Source: Inia geoffrensis | Lineage: Eukaryota > Chordata > Mammalia > Artiodactyla > Iniidae | Direction of reading: 5' to 3' | Assembly: GCA_036417435.1 (NCBI GenBank) | Contig: JAZAQT010000470.1 | Coordinates: 496,001-560,000 of the forward strand | DNA: 64,000 nucleotides | Part shown: positions 22,567 through 36,457 of the stretch, piece by piece | Layout: every line of letters starts with the position of its first letter | How positions within the stretch are numbered: the first letter of the stretch is position 1 | Position numbers and translations under genes: made by a program | Notes under the pieces: generated by a model | Databases searched by the model: none | What the model was told of the DNA's origin: nothing | What the model saw: the letters and a program-made list of their open reading frames with translations, nothing else

Positions 22567-24302
22567 TTGGCCAAAAAGGGCGTATGCGTTTTTTCCTGAA
22601 TATATTCAGGAAAAAACGCATACGCCCTTTTTGGCCAACCAAGCAAGCCTGCAATGGAAATCCGCACTACAAGGAAGTCTCACTTCCCACCGATCCAAAG
22701 GGCCGTCCGAAAAAAGAGTAAAATCCAGAGAGGCAGGACAGGCCGTGGAGAACCGGCAGCCTTGTTATGCTGATGGGCGGGATGTAAATTGCCAACAGCC
22801 ACTCTGGAGAAGTGGATGGTGTTTCCTGGAACAAAGAGAAAAACAAGCTAGAGAGCCTAGGGCACTTCCACTTATGGTGCTATAGATTCGGAAAATTTAA
22901 ATGAAAAAGACACAGCCACACCAAAGTTTGGGGCTGCTCTGTGTACGGGATCCTTGACTATGGTACAACTTTAATAGCCCAGAAAGAGAAAAATGGATAT
23001 AGAAGTTGTGGTACATCCCTACAATGGAATATCACTCAACAATGAAATCCATGGCAACACACCAGTAGCAGCATAATGAGAGGATTTAGTTATGATGATT
23101 CTAAGTGAAATAAGTCACACAGAAAAAGAAACATCATAAGATATCACTAATACCGGGAATGTAAACACGGCTACGTGTGAACTGCATTACAAAACACAAC
23201 AGAGTCTCACATTTACAAAAGAAACTTATGCTTGCTTAAGGGGAAAGGAGAGTGGGGAGGCTGCATAAAACCAGAGGTTCATATTAGGACAGATACCATT
23301 CCATAAGCCAAATATATATTAGACAAGACCTACTCCTTGCTCAACGAAATGGACTCAACACCCCGTATTCAAAACCTAGGAATATGCCTGACTATGAAGA
23401 AAATTAAAACCCATACATTTATAGGTCTCCATAAGAAAATCATTTGTGTACAGCACCATACACACAGCAGTGTCAATAAGCTAAATCCCCTTATAAAAAT
23501 AAATTTGAAAAACAAAACACAAGGACTGTGAAATAGAGAGAAATTCTTAAATAAGTCCTTCAGGGCTTGTGAGGAATCTTGGATTTACCACCTCTACATC
23601 CACAGCTGGGGGAGAGATAAGGCTGGACACTTGGGGCTGATACTATTGGTGAGGGAATGCAGACCCTTTGAGGTAATGGTGCATGGTTCCCATTCCACGG
23701 GTCCCAAATCTCCACGTTTAAGGGATTTATCCTTCAGCTAAAATATGCATGGAAAACCCAGAATATGGTCCACGAAGTGATCAGGCATAATTTCTAAAAC
23801 TCATCGCCATTTTCGCCCCCTGATACTCGAGTTCGCCGTTCCAGATGCGATATTAACATTCTCCCCACTTGGAGAGTCAGTGCCTTTGACCTCTTGTTTG
23901 GCACAGTTTGCAATTTCTGTGGAAGATGAACAGGAATAAGGAGAACCAATGAGCGGCTAACTCGATGTGTTTGGACGGGCACATTGAACTCTGATTTCCC
24001 TACAGGAAGAAGAATTCACCAAAGGCTCAGTGGGCCATGCCGGAACGAGATTAGGGCCTGAAGCAATTCTTCGGGTTTGCGGTCAGCTCACAAGAAAGCG
24101 AGTTGAGAAAAGGAGATCTTTGGCACTGTAACTCACAATCCTGCAGAGTTCCAAATGACCCCTATCATCCAAAAATTTATTGAAGGAAGGCTGTGAAGAG
24201 GACTTGAACGCGACGCAGAATTGCAGAAAACAGATATCAGGGGGTAGATAAGAATTGCTCTGAAAGCGTAGGAAAAGAGGCAGCAGTTCGACAGTGATGC
24301 AC
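22567..24302 (+). repeat. Unit 11
   Basis: 1736 bp. None of the marker set, with one private base (aaaaaagagtaaa near 22,710). Confidence 0.95.
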
Positions 24303-26041
24303 TTGGCCAAAAAGGGCGTATGCGTTTTTTCCTGAATATATTCAGGAAAAAACGCATATGCCCTTTTTGGCCAACCAAGCAAGCCTGCAATGGAAATCCG
24401 CACTACAAGGAAGTCTCCCTTCCCACCGATCCAAAGGGCCGTCCGAAAAAAGTGTAAAATCCAGAGAGGCAGGACAGGCCGTGGAGAACCGGCAGCCTTG
24501 TTATGCTGATGGGCGGGATGTAAATTGCCAACAGCCACTCTGGAGAAGTGGATGGTGTTTCCTGGAACAAAGAAAAAAACATGCTAGAGAGCCTAGGGCA
24601 CTTCCACTTATGGTGCTATAGATTCGGAAAATTTAAATGAAAAAGACACAGCCACACCAAAGTTTGGGGCTGCTCTGTGTACGGGATCCTTGACTATGGT
24701 ACAACTTTAATAGCCCAGAAATAGAAAAATGGATATAGAAGTTGTGGTACATCCCTACAATGGAATATCACTCAACAATGAAATCCATGGCAACAGACCA
24801 GTAGCAGCATAATGACAGGATTTAGTTATGATGATTCTAAGTGAAATAAGTCACACAGAAAAAGAACCATCATAAGATATCACTAATACCGGGAATGTAA
24901 ACACGGCTACGTGTGAACTGCATTACAAAACACAACAGAGTCTCACATTTACAAAAGAAACTTATGCTTGCTTAAGGGGAAAGGAGAGTGGGGAGGCTGC
25001 ATAAAACCAGAGTTTGACATTAGGACAGATACCACCATTCCATAAGCCAAATATATATTAGACAAGACCTACTCCTTGCTCAACGAAATGGACTCAACAC
25101 CCCGTATTCAAAACCTAGGAATATGCCTGACTATGAAGAAAATTAAAACCCATACATTTATAGGTCTCCATAAGAAAATCATTTGTGTACAGCACCATAC
25201 ACACAGCAGTGTCAATAAGCTAAATCCCCTTATAAAAATAAATTTGAAAAACAAAACACAAGGACTGTGAAATAGAGAGAAATTCTTAAATAAGTCCTTC
25301 AGGGCTTGTGAGGAATCTTGGATTTACCACCTCTACATCCACAGCTGGGGGAGAGATAAGGCTGGACACTTGGGGCTGATACTATTGGTGAGGGAATGCA
25401 GACCCTTTGAGGTAATGGTGCATGGTTCCCATTCCACGGGTCCCAAATCTCCACGTTTAAGGGATTTATCCTTCAGCTAAAATATGCATGGAAAACCCAG
25501 AATATGGTCCACGAAGTGATCAGGCATAATTTCTAAAACTCATCGCCATTTTCGCCCCCTGATACTCGAGTTCGCCGTTCCAGATGCGATATTAACACTC
25601 TCCCCACTTGGAGAGTCAGTGCCTTTGACCTCTTGTTTGGCACAGTTTGCAATTTCTGTGGAAGATGAACAGGAATAAGGAGAACCAATGAGCGGCTAAC
25701 TCGATGTGTTTGGACGGGCACATTGAACTCTGATTTCCCTACAGGAAGTAGAATTCACCAAAGGCTCAGCGGGCCATGTGGGAACGAGATTAGGGCCTGA
25801 AGCAATTCTTCGGGTTTTCGGTCAGCTCACAAGAAAGCGAGTTGAGAAAAGGAGATCTTTGGCACTGTAACTCACAATCCTGCAGAGTTCCAAATGACCC
25901 CTATCATCCAAAAATTTATTGAAGGAAGGCTGTGAAGAGGACTTGAACGCGACGCGGAATTGCAGAAAACAGATATCAGGGGGTAGATAAGAATTGCTCT
26001 GAAAGCGTAGGAAAAGAGGCAGCAGTTCGACAGTGATGCAC
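24303..26041 (+). repeat. Unit 12
   Basis: 1739 bp; m6 and m10. It shares gtctcccttcc and aaacatgctag with unit 3 of the left array. The right palindrome arm has one C-to-T change (gcatatgcc). Confidence 0.95.
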
Positions 26042-27779
26042 TTGGCCAAAAAGGGCGTATGCGTTTTTTCCTGAATATATTCAGGAAAAAACGCATACGC
26101 CCTTTTTGGCCAACCAAGCAAGCCTGCAATGGAAATCCGCACTACAAGAAGTCTCACTTCCCACCGATCCAAAGGGCCGTCCGAAAAAAGTGTAAAATCC
26201 AGAGAGGCAGGACAGGCCATGGAGAACCGGCAGCCTTGTTATGCTGATGGGCGGGATGTAAATTGCCAACAGCCACTCTGGAGAAGTGGATGGTGTTTCC
26301 TGGAAGAAAGAAAAAAACAAGCTAGAGAGCCTAGGGCACTTCCACTTATGGTGCTATAGATTCGGAAAATTTAAATGAAAAAGACACAGCCACACCAAAG
26401 TTTGGGGCTGCTCTGTGTACGGGATCCTTGACTATGGTACAACTTTAATAGCCCAGAAAGAGAAAAATGGATATAGAAGTTGTGGTACATCCCTACAATG
26501 GAATATCACTCAACAATGAAATCCATGGCAACACACCAGTAGCAGCATAATGAGAGGATTTAGTTATGATGATTCTAAGTGAAATAAGTCACACAGAAAA
26601 AGAAACATCATAAGATATCACTAATACCGGGAATGTAAACACGGCTACGTGTGAACTGCATTACAAAACACAACAGAGTCTCACATTTACAAAAGAAACT
26701 TATGCTTGCTTAAGGGGAAAGGAGAGTGGGGAGGCTGCATAAAACCAGAGTTTGACATTAGGACAGATACCACCATTCCATAAGCCAAATATATATTAGA
26801 CAAGACCTACTCCTTGCTCAACGAAATGGACTCAACACCCCGTATTCAAAACCTAGGAATATGCCTGACTATGAAGAAAATTAAAACCCATACATTTATA
26901 GGTCTCCATAAGAAAATCATTTGTGTACAGCACCATACACACAGCAGTGTCAATAAGCTAAATCCCCTTATAAAAATAAATTTGAAAAACAAAACACAAG
27001 GACTGTGAAATAGAGAGAAATTCTTAAATAAGTCCTTCAGGGCTTGTGAGGAATCTTGGATTTACCACCTCTACATCCACAGCTGGGGGAGAGATAAGGC
27101 TGGACACTTGGGGCTGATACTATTGGTGAGGGAATGCAGACCCTTTGAGGTAATGGTGCATGGTTCCCATTCCACGGGTCCCAAATCTCCACGTTTAAGG
27201 GATTTATCCTTCAGCTAAAATATGCATGGAAAACCCAGAATATGGTCCACGAAGTGATCAGGCATAATTTCTAAAACTCATCGCCATTTTCGCCCCCTGA
27301 TACTCGAGTTCGCCGTTCCAGATGCGATATTAACACTCTCCCCACTTGGAGAGTCAGTGCCTTTGACCTCTTGTTTGGCACAGTTTGCAATTTCTGTGGA
27401 AGATGAACAGGAATAAGGAGAACCAATGAGCGGCTAACTCGATGTGTTTGGACGGGCACATTGAACTCTGATTTCCCTACAGGAAGTAGAATTCACCAAA
27501 GGCTCAGCGGGCCATGCCGGAACGAGATTAGGGCCTGAAGCAATTCTTCGGGTTTTCGGTCAGCTCACAAGAAAGCGAGTTGAGAAAAGGAGATCTTTGG
27601 CACTGTAACTCACAATCCTGCAGAGTTCCAAATGACCCCTATCATCCAAAAATTTATTGAAGGAAGGCTGTGAAGAGGACTTGAACGCGACGCGGAATTG
27701 CAGAAAACAGATATCAGGGGGTAGATAAGAATTGCTCTGAAAGCGTAGGAAAAGAGGCAGCAGTTCGACAGTGATGCAC
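26042..27779 (+). repeat. Unit 13
   Basis: 1738 bp; m1, m6 and m10, with gaagaaagaaaa near 26,302. It is the only unit with both the G loss and the ACC gain. Confidence 0.95.
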
Positions 27780-29514
27780 TTGGCCAAAAAGGGCGTATGC
27801 GTTTTTTCCTGAATATATTCAGGAAAAAACGCATACGCCCTTTTTGGCCAACCAAGCAAGCCTGCAATGGAAATCCGCACTACAAGAAGTCTCACTTCCC
27901 ACCGATCCAAAGGGCCGTCCGAAAAAAGTGTAAAATCCAGAGAGGCAGGACAGGCCATGGAGAACCGGCAGCCTTGTTATGCTGATGGGCGGGATGTAAA
28001 TTGCCAACAGCCACTCTGGAGAAGTGGATGGTGTTTCCTGGAACAAAGAAAAAACCAAGCTAGAGAGCCTAGGGCACTTCCACTTATGGTGCTATAGATT
28101 CGGAAAATTTAAATGAAAAAGACACAGCCACACCAAAGTTTGGGGCTGCTCTGTGTACGGGATCCTTGACTATGGTACAACTTTAATAGCCCAGAAATAG
28201 AAAAATGGATATAGAAGTTGTGGTACATCCCTACAATGGAATATCACTCAACAATGAAATCCATGGCAACACACCAGTAGCAGCATAATGAGAGGATTTA
28301 GTTATGATGATTCTAAGTGAAATAAGTCACACAGAAAAAGAAACATCATAAGATATCACTAATACCGGGAATGTAAACACGGCTACGTGTGAACTGCATT
28401 ACAAAACACAACAGAGTCTCACATTTACAAAAGAAACTTATGCTTGCTTAAGGGGAAAGGAGAGTGGGGAGGCTGCATAAAACCAGAGGTTCATATTAGG
28501 ACAGATACCATTCCATAAGCCAAATATATATTAGACAAGACCTACTCCTTGCTCAACGAAATGGACTCAACACCCCGTATTCAAAACTTAGGAATATGCC
28601 TGACTATGAAGAAAATTAAAACCCATACATTTATAGGTCTCCATAAGAAAATCATTTGTGTACAGCACCATACACACAGCAGTGTCAATAAGCTAAATCC
28701 CCTTATAAAAATAAATTTGAAAAACAAAACACAAGGACTGTGAAATAGAGAGAAATTCTTAAATAAGTCCTTCAGGGCTTGTGAGGAATCTTGGATTTAC
28801 CACCTCTACATCCACAGCTGGGGGAGAGATAAGGCTGGACACTTGGGGCTGATACTATTGGTGAGGGAATGCAGACGCTTTGAGGTAATGGTGCATGGTT
28901 CCCATTCCACGGGTCCCAAATCTCCACGTTTAAGGGATTTATCCTTCAGCTAAAATATGCATGGAAAACCCAGAATATGGTCCACGAAGTGATCAGGCAT
29001 AATTTCTAAAACTCATCGCCATTTTCGCCCCCTGATACTCGAGTTCGCCGTTCCAGATGCGATATTAACATTCTCCCCACTTGGAGAGTCAGTGCCTTTG
29101 ACCTCTTGTTTGGCACAGTTTGCAATTTCTGTGGAAGATGAACAGGAATAAGGAGAACCAATGAGCGGCTAACTCGATGTGTTTGGACGGGCACATTGAA
29201 CTCTGATTTCCCTACAGGAAGAAGAATTCACCAAAGGCTCAGCGGGCCATGCCGGAACGAGATTAGGGCCTGAAGCAATTCTTCGGGTTTTCGGTCAGCT
29301 CACAAGAAAGCGAGTTGAGAAAAGGAGATCTTTGGCACTGTAACTCACAATCCTGCAGAGTTCCAAATGACCCCTAGCATCCAAAAATTTATTGAAGGAA
29401 GGCTGTGAAGAGGACTTGAACGCGACGCAGAATTGCAGAAAACAGATATCAGGGGGTAGATAAGAATTGCTCTGAAAGCGTAGGAAAAGAGGCAGCAGTT
29501 CGACAGTGATGCAC
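27780..29514 (+). repeat. Unit 14
   Basis: 1735 bp; m1 and m13. First unit of the first m1 / m12 / m2 trio. Private bases: caaaacttagg near 28,583 and gcagacgctt near 28,871. Confidence 0.95.
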
Positions 29515-31250
29515 TTGGCCAAAAAGGGCGTATGCGTTTTTTCCTGAATATATTCAGGAAAAAACGCATACGCCCTTTTTGGCCAACCAAGCAAGCCTGC
29601 AATGGAAATCCGCACTACAAGGAAGTCTCACTTCCCACCGATCCAAAGGGCCGTCCGAAAAAAGTGTAAAATCCAGAGAGGCAGGACAGGCCGTGGAGAA
29701 CCGGCAGCCTTGTTATGCTGATGGGCGGGATGTAAATTGCCAACAGCCACTCTGGAGAAGTGGATGGTGTTTCCTGGAACAAAGAAAAAACCAAGCTAGA
29801 GAGCCTAGGGCACTTCCACTTATGGTGCTATAGATTCGGAAAATTTAAATGAAAAAGACACAGCCACACCAAAGTTTGGGGCTGCTCTGTGTACGGGATC
29901 CTTGACTATGGTACAACTTTAATAGCCCAGAAAGAGAAAAATGGATATAGAAGTTGTGGTACATCCCTACAATGGAATATCACTCAACAATGAAATCCAT
30001 GGCAACACACCCGTAGCAGCATAATGAGAGGATTTAGTTATGATGATTCTAAGTGAAATAAGTCACACAGAAAAAGAAACATCATAAGATATCACTAATA
30101 CCGGGAATGTAAACACGGCTACGTGTGAACTGCATTACAAAACACAACAGAGTCTCACATTTACAAAAGAAACTTATGCTTGCTTAAGGGGAAAGGAGAG
30201 TGGGGAGGCTGCATAAAACCAGAGGTTCATATTAGGACAGATACCATTCCATAAGCCAAATATATATTAGACAAGACCTACTCCTTGCTCAACGAAATGG
30301 ACTCAACACCGCGTATTCAAAACCTAGGAATATGCCTGACTATGAAGAAAATTAAAACCCATACATTTATAGGTCTCCATAAGAAAATCATTTGTGTACA
30401 GCACCATACACACAGCAGTGTCAATAAGCTAAATCCCCTTATAAAAATAAATTTGAAAAACAAAACACAAGGACTGTGAAATAGAGAGAAATTCTTAAAT
30501 AAGTCCTTCAGGGCTTGTGAGGAATCTTGGATTTACCACCTCTACATCCACAGCTGGGGGAGAGATAAGGCTGGACACTTGGGGCTGATACTATTGGTGA
30601 GGGAATGCAGACCCTTTGAGGTAATGGTGCATGGTTCCCATTCCACGGGTCCCAAATCTCCACGTTTAAGGGATTTATCCTTCAGCTAAAATATGCATGG
30701 AAAACCCAGAATATGGTCCACGAAGTGATCAGGCATAATTTCTAAAACTCATCGCCATTTTCGCCCCCTGATACTCGAGTTCGCCGTTCCAGATGCGATA
30801 TTAACATTCTCCCCACTTGGAGAGTCAGTGCCTTTGACCTCTTGTTTGGCACAGTTTGCAATTTCTGTGGAAGATGAACAGGAATAAGGAGAACCAATGA
30901 GCGGCTAACTCGATGTGTTTGGACGGGCACATTGAACTCTGATTTCCCTACAGGAAGAAGAATTCACCAAAGGCTCAGCGGGCCATGCCGGAACGAGATT
31001 AGGGCCTGAAGCAATTCTTCGGGTTTTCGGTCAGCTCACAAGAAAGCGAGTTGAGAAAAGGAGATCTTTGGCACTGTAACTCACAATCCTGCAGAGGTCC
31101 AAATGACCCCTAGCATCCAAAAATTTATTGAAGGAAGGCTGTGAAGAGGACTTGAACGCGACGCAGAATTGCAGAAAACAGATATCAGGGGGTAGATAAG
31201 AATTGCTCTGAAAGCGTAGGAAAAGAGGCAGCAGTTCGACAGTGATGCAC
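29515..31250 (+). repeat. Unit 15
   Basis: 1736 bp; m12 and m13. Private bases: cacacccgtag near 30,006 and caccgcgtatt near 30,307. Confidence 0.95.
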
Positions 31251-32986
31251 TTGGCCAAAAAGGGCGTATGCGTTTTTTCCTGAATATATTCAGGAAAAAA
31301 CGCATACGCCCTTTTTGGCCAACCAAGCAAGCCTGCAATGGAAATCCGCACTACAAGGAAGTCTCACTTCCCACGGATCCAAAGGGCCGTCCGAAAAAAG
31401 TGTAAAATCCAGAGAGGCAGGACAGGCCGTGGAGAACCGGCAGCCTTGTTATGCTGATGGGCGGGATGTAAATTGCCAACAGCCACTCTGGAGAAGTGGA
31501 TGGTGTTTCCTGGAACAAAGAAAAAACCAAGCTAGAGAGCCTAGGGCACTTCCACTTATGGTGCTATAGATTCGGAAAATTTAAATGAAAAAGACACAGC
31601 CACACCAAAGTTTGGGGCTGCTCTGTGTACGGGATCCTTGACTATGGTACAACTTTAATAGCCCAGAAAGAGAAAAATGGATATAGAAGTTGTGGTACAT
31701 CCCTACAATGGAATATCACTCAACAATGAAATCCATGGCAACACACCAGTAGCAGCATAATGAGAGGATTTAGTTATGATGATTCTAAGTGAAATAAGTC
31801 ACACAGAAAAAGAAACATCATAAGATATCACTAATACCGGGAATGTAAACACGGCTACGTGTGAACTGCATTACAAAACACAACAGAGTCTCACATTTAC
31901 AAAAGAAACTTATGCTTGCTTAAGGGGAAAGGAGAGTGGGGAGGCTGCATAAAACCAGAGGTTCATATTAGGACAGATACCATTCCATAAGCCAAATATA
32001 TATTAGACAAGACCTACTCCTTGCTCAACGAAATGGACTCAACACCCCGTATTCAAAACCTAGGAATATGCCTGACTATGAAGAAAATTAAAACCCATAC
32101 ATTTATAGGTCTCCATAAGAAAATCATTTGTGTACAGCACCATACACACAGCAGTGTCAATAAGCTAAATCCCCTTATAAAAATAAATTTGAAAAACAAA
32201 ACACAAGGACTGTGAAATAGAGAGAAATTCTTAAATAAGTCCTTCAGGGCTTGTGAGGAATCTTGGATTTACCACCTCTACATCCACAGCTGGGGGAGAG
32301 ATAAGGCTGGACACTTGGGGCTGATAGTATTGGTGAGGGAATGCAGACCCTTTGAGGTAATGGTGCATGGTTCCCATTCCACAGGTCCCAAATCTCCACG
32401 TTTAAGGGATTTATCCTTCAGCTAAAATATGCATGGAAAACCCAGAATATGGTCCACGAAGTGATCAGGCATAATTTCTAAAACTCATCGCCATTTTCGC
32501 CCCCTGATACTCGAGTTCGCCGTTCCAGATGCGATATTAACACTCTCCCCACTTGGAGAGTCAGTGCCTTTGACCTCTTGTTTGGCACAGTTTGCAATTT
32601 CTGTGGAAGATGAACAGGAATAAGGAGAACCAATGAGCGGCTAACTCGATGTGTTTGGACGGGCACATTGAACTCTGATTTCCCTACAGGAAGTAGAATT
32701 CACCAAAGGCTCAGCGGGCCATGCCGGAACGAGATTAGGGCCTGAAGCAATTCTTCGGGTTTTCGGTCAGCTCACAAGAAAGCGAGTTGAGAAAAGGAGA
32801 TCTTTGGCACTGTAACTCACAATCCTGCAGAGTTCCAAATGACCCCTATCATCCAAAAATTTATTGAAGGAAGGCTGTGAAGAGGACTTGAACGCGACGC
32901 GGAATTGCAGAAAACAGATATCAGGGGGTAGATAAGAATTGCTCTGAAAGCGTAGGAAAAGAGGCAGCAGTTCGACAGTGATGCAC
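31251..32986 (+). repeat. Unit 16
   Basis: 1736 bp; m2 (GGATCC at 31,375), m8 (32,383) and m10 (from 32,543). It combines an m2-m8 front with an m10 tail, a combination found in no other unit. Confidence 0.95.
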
Positions 32987-34721
32987 TTGGCCAAAAAGGG
33001 CGTATGCGTTTTTTCCTGAATATATTCAGGAAAAAACGCATACGCCCTTTTTGGCCAACCAAGCAAGCCTGCAATGGAAATCCGCACTACAAGAAGTCTC
33101 ACTTCCCACCGATCCAAAGGGCCGTCCGAAAAAAGTGTAAAATCCAGAGAGGCAGGACAGGCCATGGAGAACCGGCAGCCTTGTTATGCTGATGGGCGGG
33201 ATGTAAATTGCCAACAGCCACTCTGGAGAAGTGGATGGTGTTTCCTGGAACAAAGAAAAAACCAAGCTAGAGAGCCTAGGGCACTTCCACTTATGGTGCT
33301 ATAGATTCGGAAAATTTAAATGAAAAAGACACAGCCACACCAAAGTTTGGGGCTGCTCTGTGTACGGGATCCTTGACTATGGTACAACTTTAATAGCCCA
33401 GAAAGAGAAAAATGGATATAGAAGTTGTGGTACATCCCTACAATGGAATATCACTCAACAATGAAATCCATGGCAACACACCAGTAGCAGCATAATGAGA
33501 GGATTTAGTTATGATGATTCTAAGTGAAATAAGTCACACAGAAAAAGAAACATCTTAAGATATCACTAATACCGGGAATGTAAACACGGCTACGTGTGAA
33601 CTGCATTACAAAACACAACAGAGTCTCACATTTACAAAAGAAACTTATGCTTGCTTAAGGGGAAAGGAGAGTGGGGAGGCTGCATAAAACCAGAGGTTCA
33701 TATTAGGACAGATACCATTCCATAAGCCAAATATATATTAGACAAGACCTACTCCTTGCTCAACGAAATGGACTCAACACCCCGTATTCAAAACCTAGGA
33801 ATATGCCTGACTATGAAGAAAATTAAAACCCATACATTTATAGGTCTCCATAAGAAAATCATTTGTGTACAGCACCATACACACAGCAGTGTCAATAAGC
33901 TAAATCCCCTTATAAAAATAAATTTGAAAAACAAAACACAAGGACTGTGAAATAGAGAGAAATTCTTAAATAAGTCCTTCAGGGCTTGTGAGGAATCTTG
34001 GATTTACCACCTCTACATCCACAGCTGGGGGAGAGATAAGGCTGGACACTTGGGGCTGATACTATTGGTGAGGGAATGCAGACCCTTTGAGGTAATGGTG
34101 CATGGTTCCCATTCCACGGGTCCCAAATCTCCACGTTTAAGGGATTTATCCTTCAGCTAAAATATGCATGGAAAACCCAGAATATGGTCCACGAAGTGAT
34201 CAGGCATAATTTCTAAAACTCATCGCCATTTTCGCCCCCTGATACTCGAGTTCGCCGTTCCAGATGCGATATTAACATTCTCCCCACTTGGAGAGTCAGT
34301 GCCTTTGACCTCTTGTTTGGCACAGTTTGCAATTTCTGTGGAAGATGAACAGGAATAAGGAGAACCAATGAGCGGCTAACTCGATGTGTTTGGACGGGCA
34401 CATTGAACTCTGATTTCCCTACAGGAAGAAGAATTCACCAAAGGCTCAGCGGGCCATGCCGGAACGAGATTAGGGCCTGAAGCAATTCTTCGGGTTTTCG
34501 GTCAGCTCACAAGAAAGCGAGTTGAGAAAAGGAGATCTTTGGCACTGTAACTCACAATCCTGCAGAGTTCCAAATGACCCCTAGCATCCAAAAATTTATT
34601 GAAGGAAGGCTGTGAAGAGGACTTGAACGCGACGCAGAATTGCAGAAAACAGATATCAGGGGGTAGATAAGAATTGCTCTGAAAGCGTAGGAAAAGAGGC
34701 AGCAGTTCGACAGTGATGCAC
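32987..34721 (+). repeat. Unit 17
   Basis: 1735 bp; m1, m5 and m13. Partner of unit 22 at offset 8,679, including the otherwise unique m5. Confidence 0.96.
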
Positions 34722-36457
34722 TTGGCCAAAAAGGGCGTATGCGTTTTTTCCTGAATATATTCAGGAAAAAACGCATACGCCCTTTTTGGCCAACCAAGCA
34801 AGCCTGCAATGGAAATCCGCACTACAAGGAAGTCTCACTTCCCACCGATCCAAAGGGCCGTCCGAAAAAAGTGTAAAATCCAGAGAGGCAGGACAGGCCG
34901 TGGAGAACCGGCAGCCTTGTTATGCTGATGGGCGGGATGTAAATTGCCAACAGCCACTCTGGAGAAGTGGATGGTGTTTCCTGGAACAAAGAAAAAACCA
35001 AGCTAGAGAGCCTAGGGCACTTCCACTTATGGTGCTATAGATTTGGAAAATTTAAATGAAAAAGACACAGCCACACCAAAGTTTGGGGCTGCTCTGTGTA
35101 CGGGATCCTTGACTATGGTACAACTTTAATAGCCCAGAAAGAGAAAAATGGATATAGAAGTTGTGGTACATCCCTACAATGGAATATCACTCAACAATGA
35201 AATCCATGGCAACACACCAGTAGCAGCATAATGAGAGGATTTAGTTATGATGATTCTAAGTGAAATAAGTCACACAGAAAAAGAAACATCATAAGATATC
35301 ACTAATACCGGGAATGTAAACACGGCTACGTGTGAACTGCATTACAAAACACAACAGAGTCTCACATTTACAAAAGAAACTTATGCTTGCTTAAGGGGAA
35401 AGGAGAGTGGGGAGGCTGCATAAAACCAGAGGTTCATATTAGGACAGATACCATTCCATAAGCCAAATATATATTAGACAAGACCTACTCCTTGCTCAAC
35501 GAAATGGACTCAACACCCCGTATTCAAAACCTAGGAATATGCCTGACTATGAAGAAAATTAAAACCCATACATTTATAGGTCTCCATAAGAAAATCATTT
35601 GTGTACAGCACCATACACACAGCAGTGTCAATAAGCTAAATCCCCTTATAAAAATAAATTTGAAAAACAAAACACAAGGACTGTGAAATAGAGAGAAATT
35701 CTTAAATAAGTCCTTCAGGGCTTGTGAGGAATCTTGGATTTACCACCTCTACATCCACAGCTGGGGGAGAGATAAGGCTGGACACTTGGGGCTGATAGTA
35801 TTGGTGAGGGAATGCAGACCCTTTGAGGTAATGGTGCATGGTTCCCATTCCACGGGTCCCAAATCTCCACGTTTAAGGGATTTATCCTTCAGCTAAAATA
35901 TGCATGGAAAACCCAGAATATGGTCCACGAAGTGATCAGGCATAATTTCTAAAACTCATCGCCATTTTCGCCCCCTGATACTCGAGTTCGCCGTTCCAGA
36001 TGCGATATTAACATTCTCCCCACTTGGAGAGTCAGTGCCTTTGACCTCTTGTTTGGCACAGTTTGCAATTTCTGTGGAAGATGAACAGGAATAAGGAGAA
36101 CCAATGAGCGGCTAACTCGATGTGTTTGGACGGGCACATTGAACTCTGATTTCCCTACAGGAAGAAGAATTCACCAAAGGCTCAGCGGGCCATGCCGGAA
36201 CGAGATTAGGGCCTGAAGCAATTCTTCGGGTTTTCGGTCAGCTCACAAGAAAGCGAGTTGAGAAAAGGAGATCTTTGGCACTGTAACTCACAATCCTGCA
36301 GAGGTCCAAATGACCCCTAGCATCCAAAAATTTATTGAAGGAAGGCTGTGAAGAGGACTTGAACGCGACGCAGAATTGCAGAAAACAGATATCAGGGGGT
36401 AGATAAGAATTGCTCTGAAAGCGTAGGAAAAGAGGCAGCAGTTCGACAGTGATGCAC
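34722..36457 (+). repeat. Unit 18
   Basis: 1736 bp; m4, m12 and m13. Partner of unit 23 at offset 8,679, sharing the otherwise unique m4. Confidence 0.96.

Larger units (their letters stand above)
27780..32986 (+). repeat. Three-unit higher-order repeat, first copy
   Basis: Units 14-16 carry markers in the order m1+m13, m12+m13, m2+m8. The same order follows at +5,207 bp in units 17-19. Each unit has private bases, so this is an older repeat than the 4- and 5-unit ones. Confidence 0.75.
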
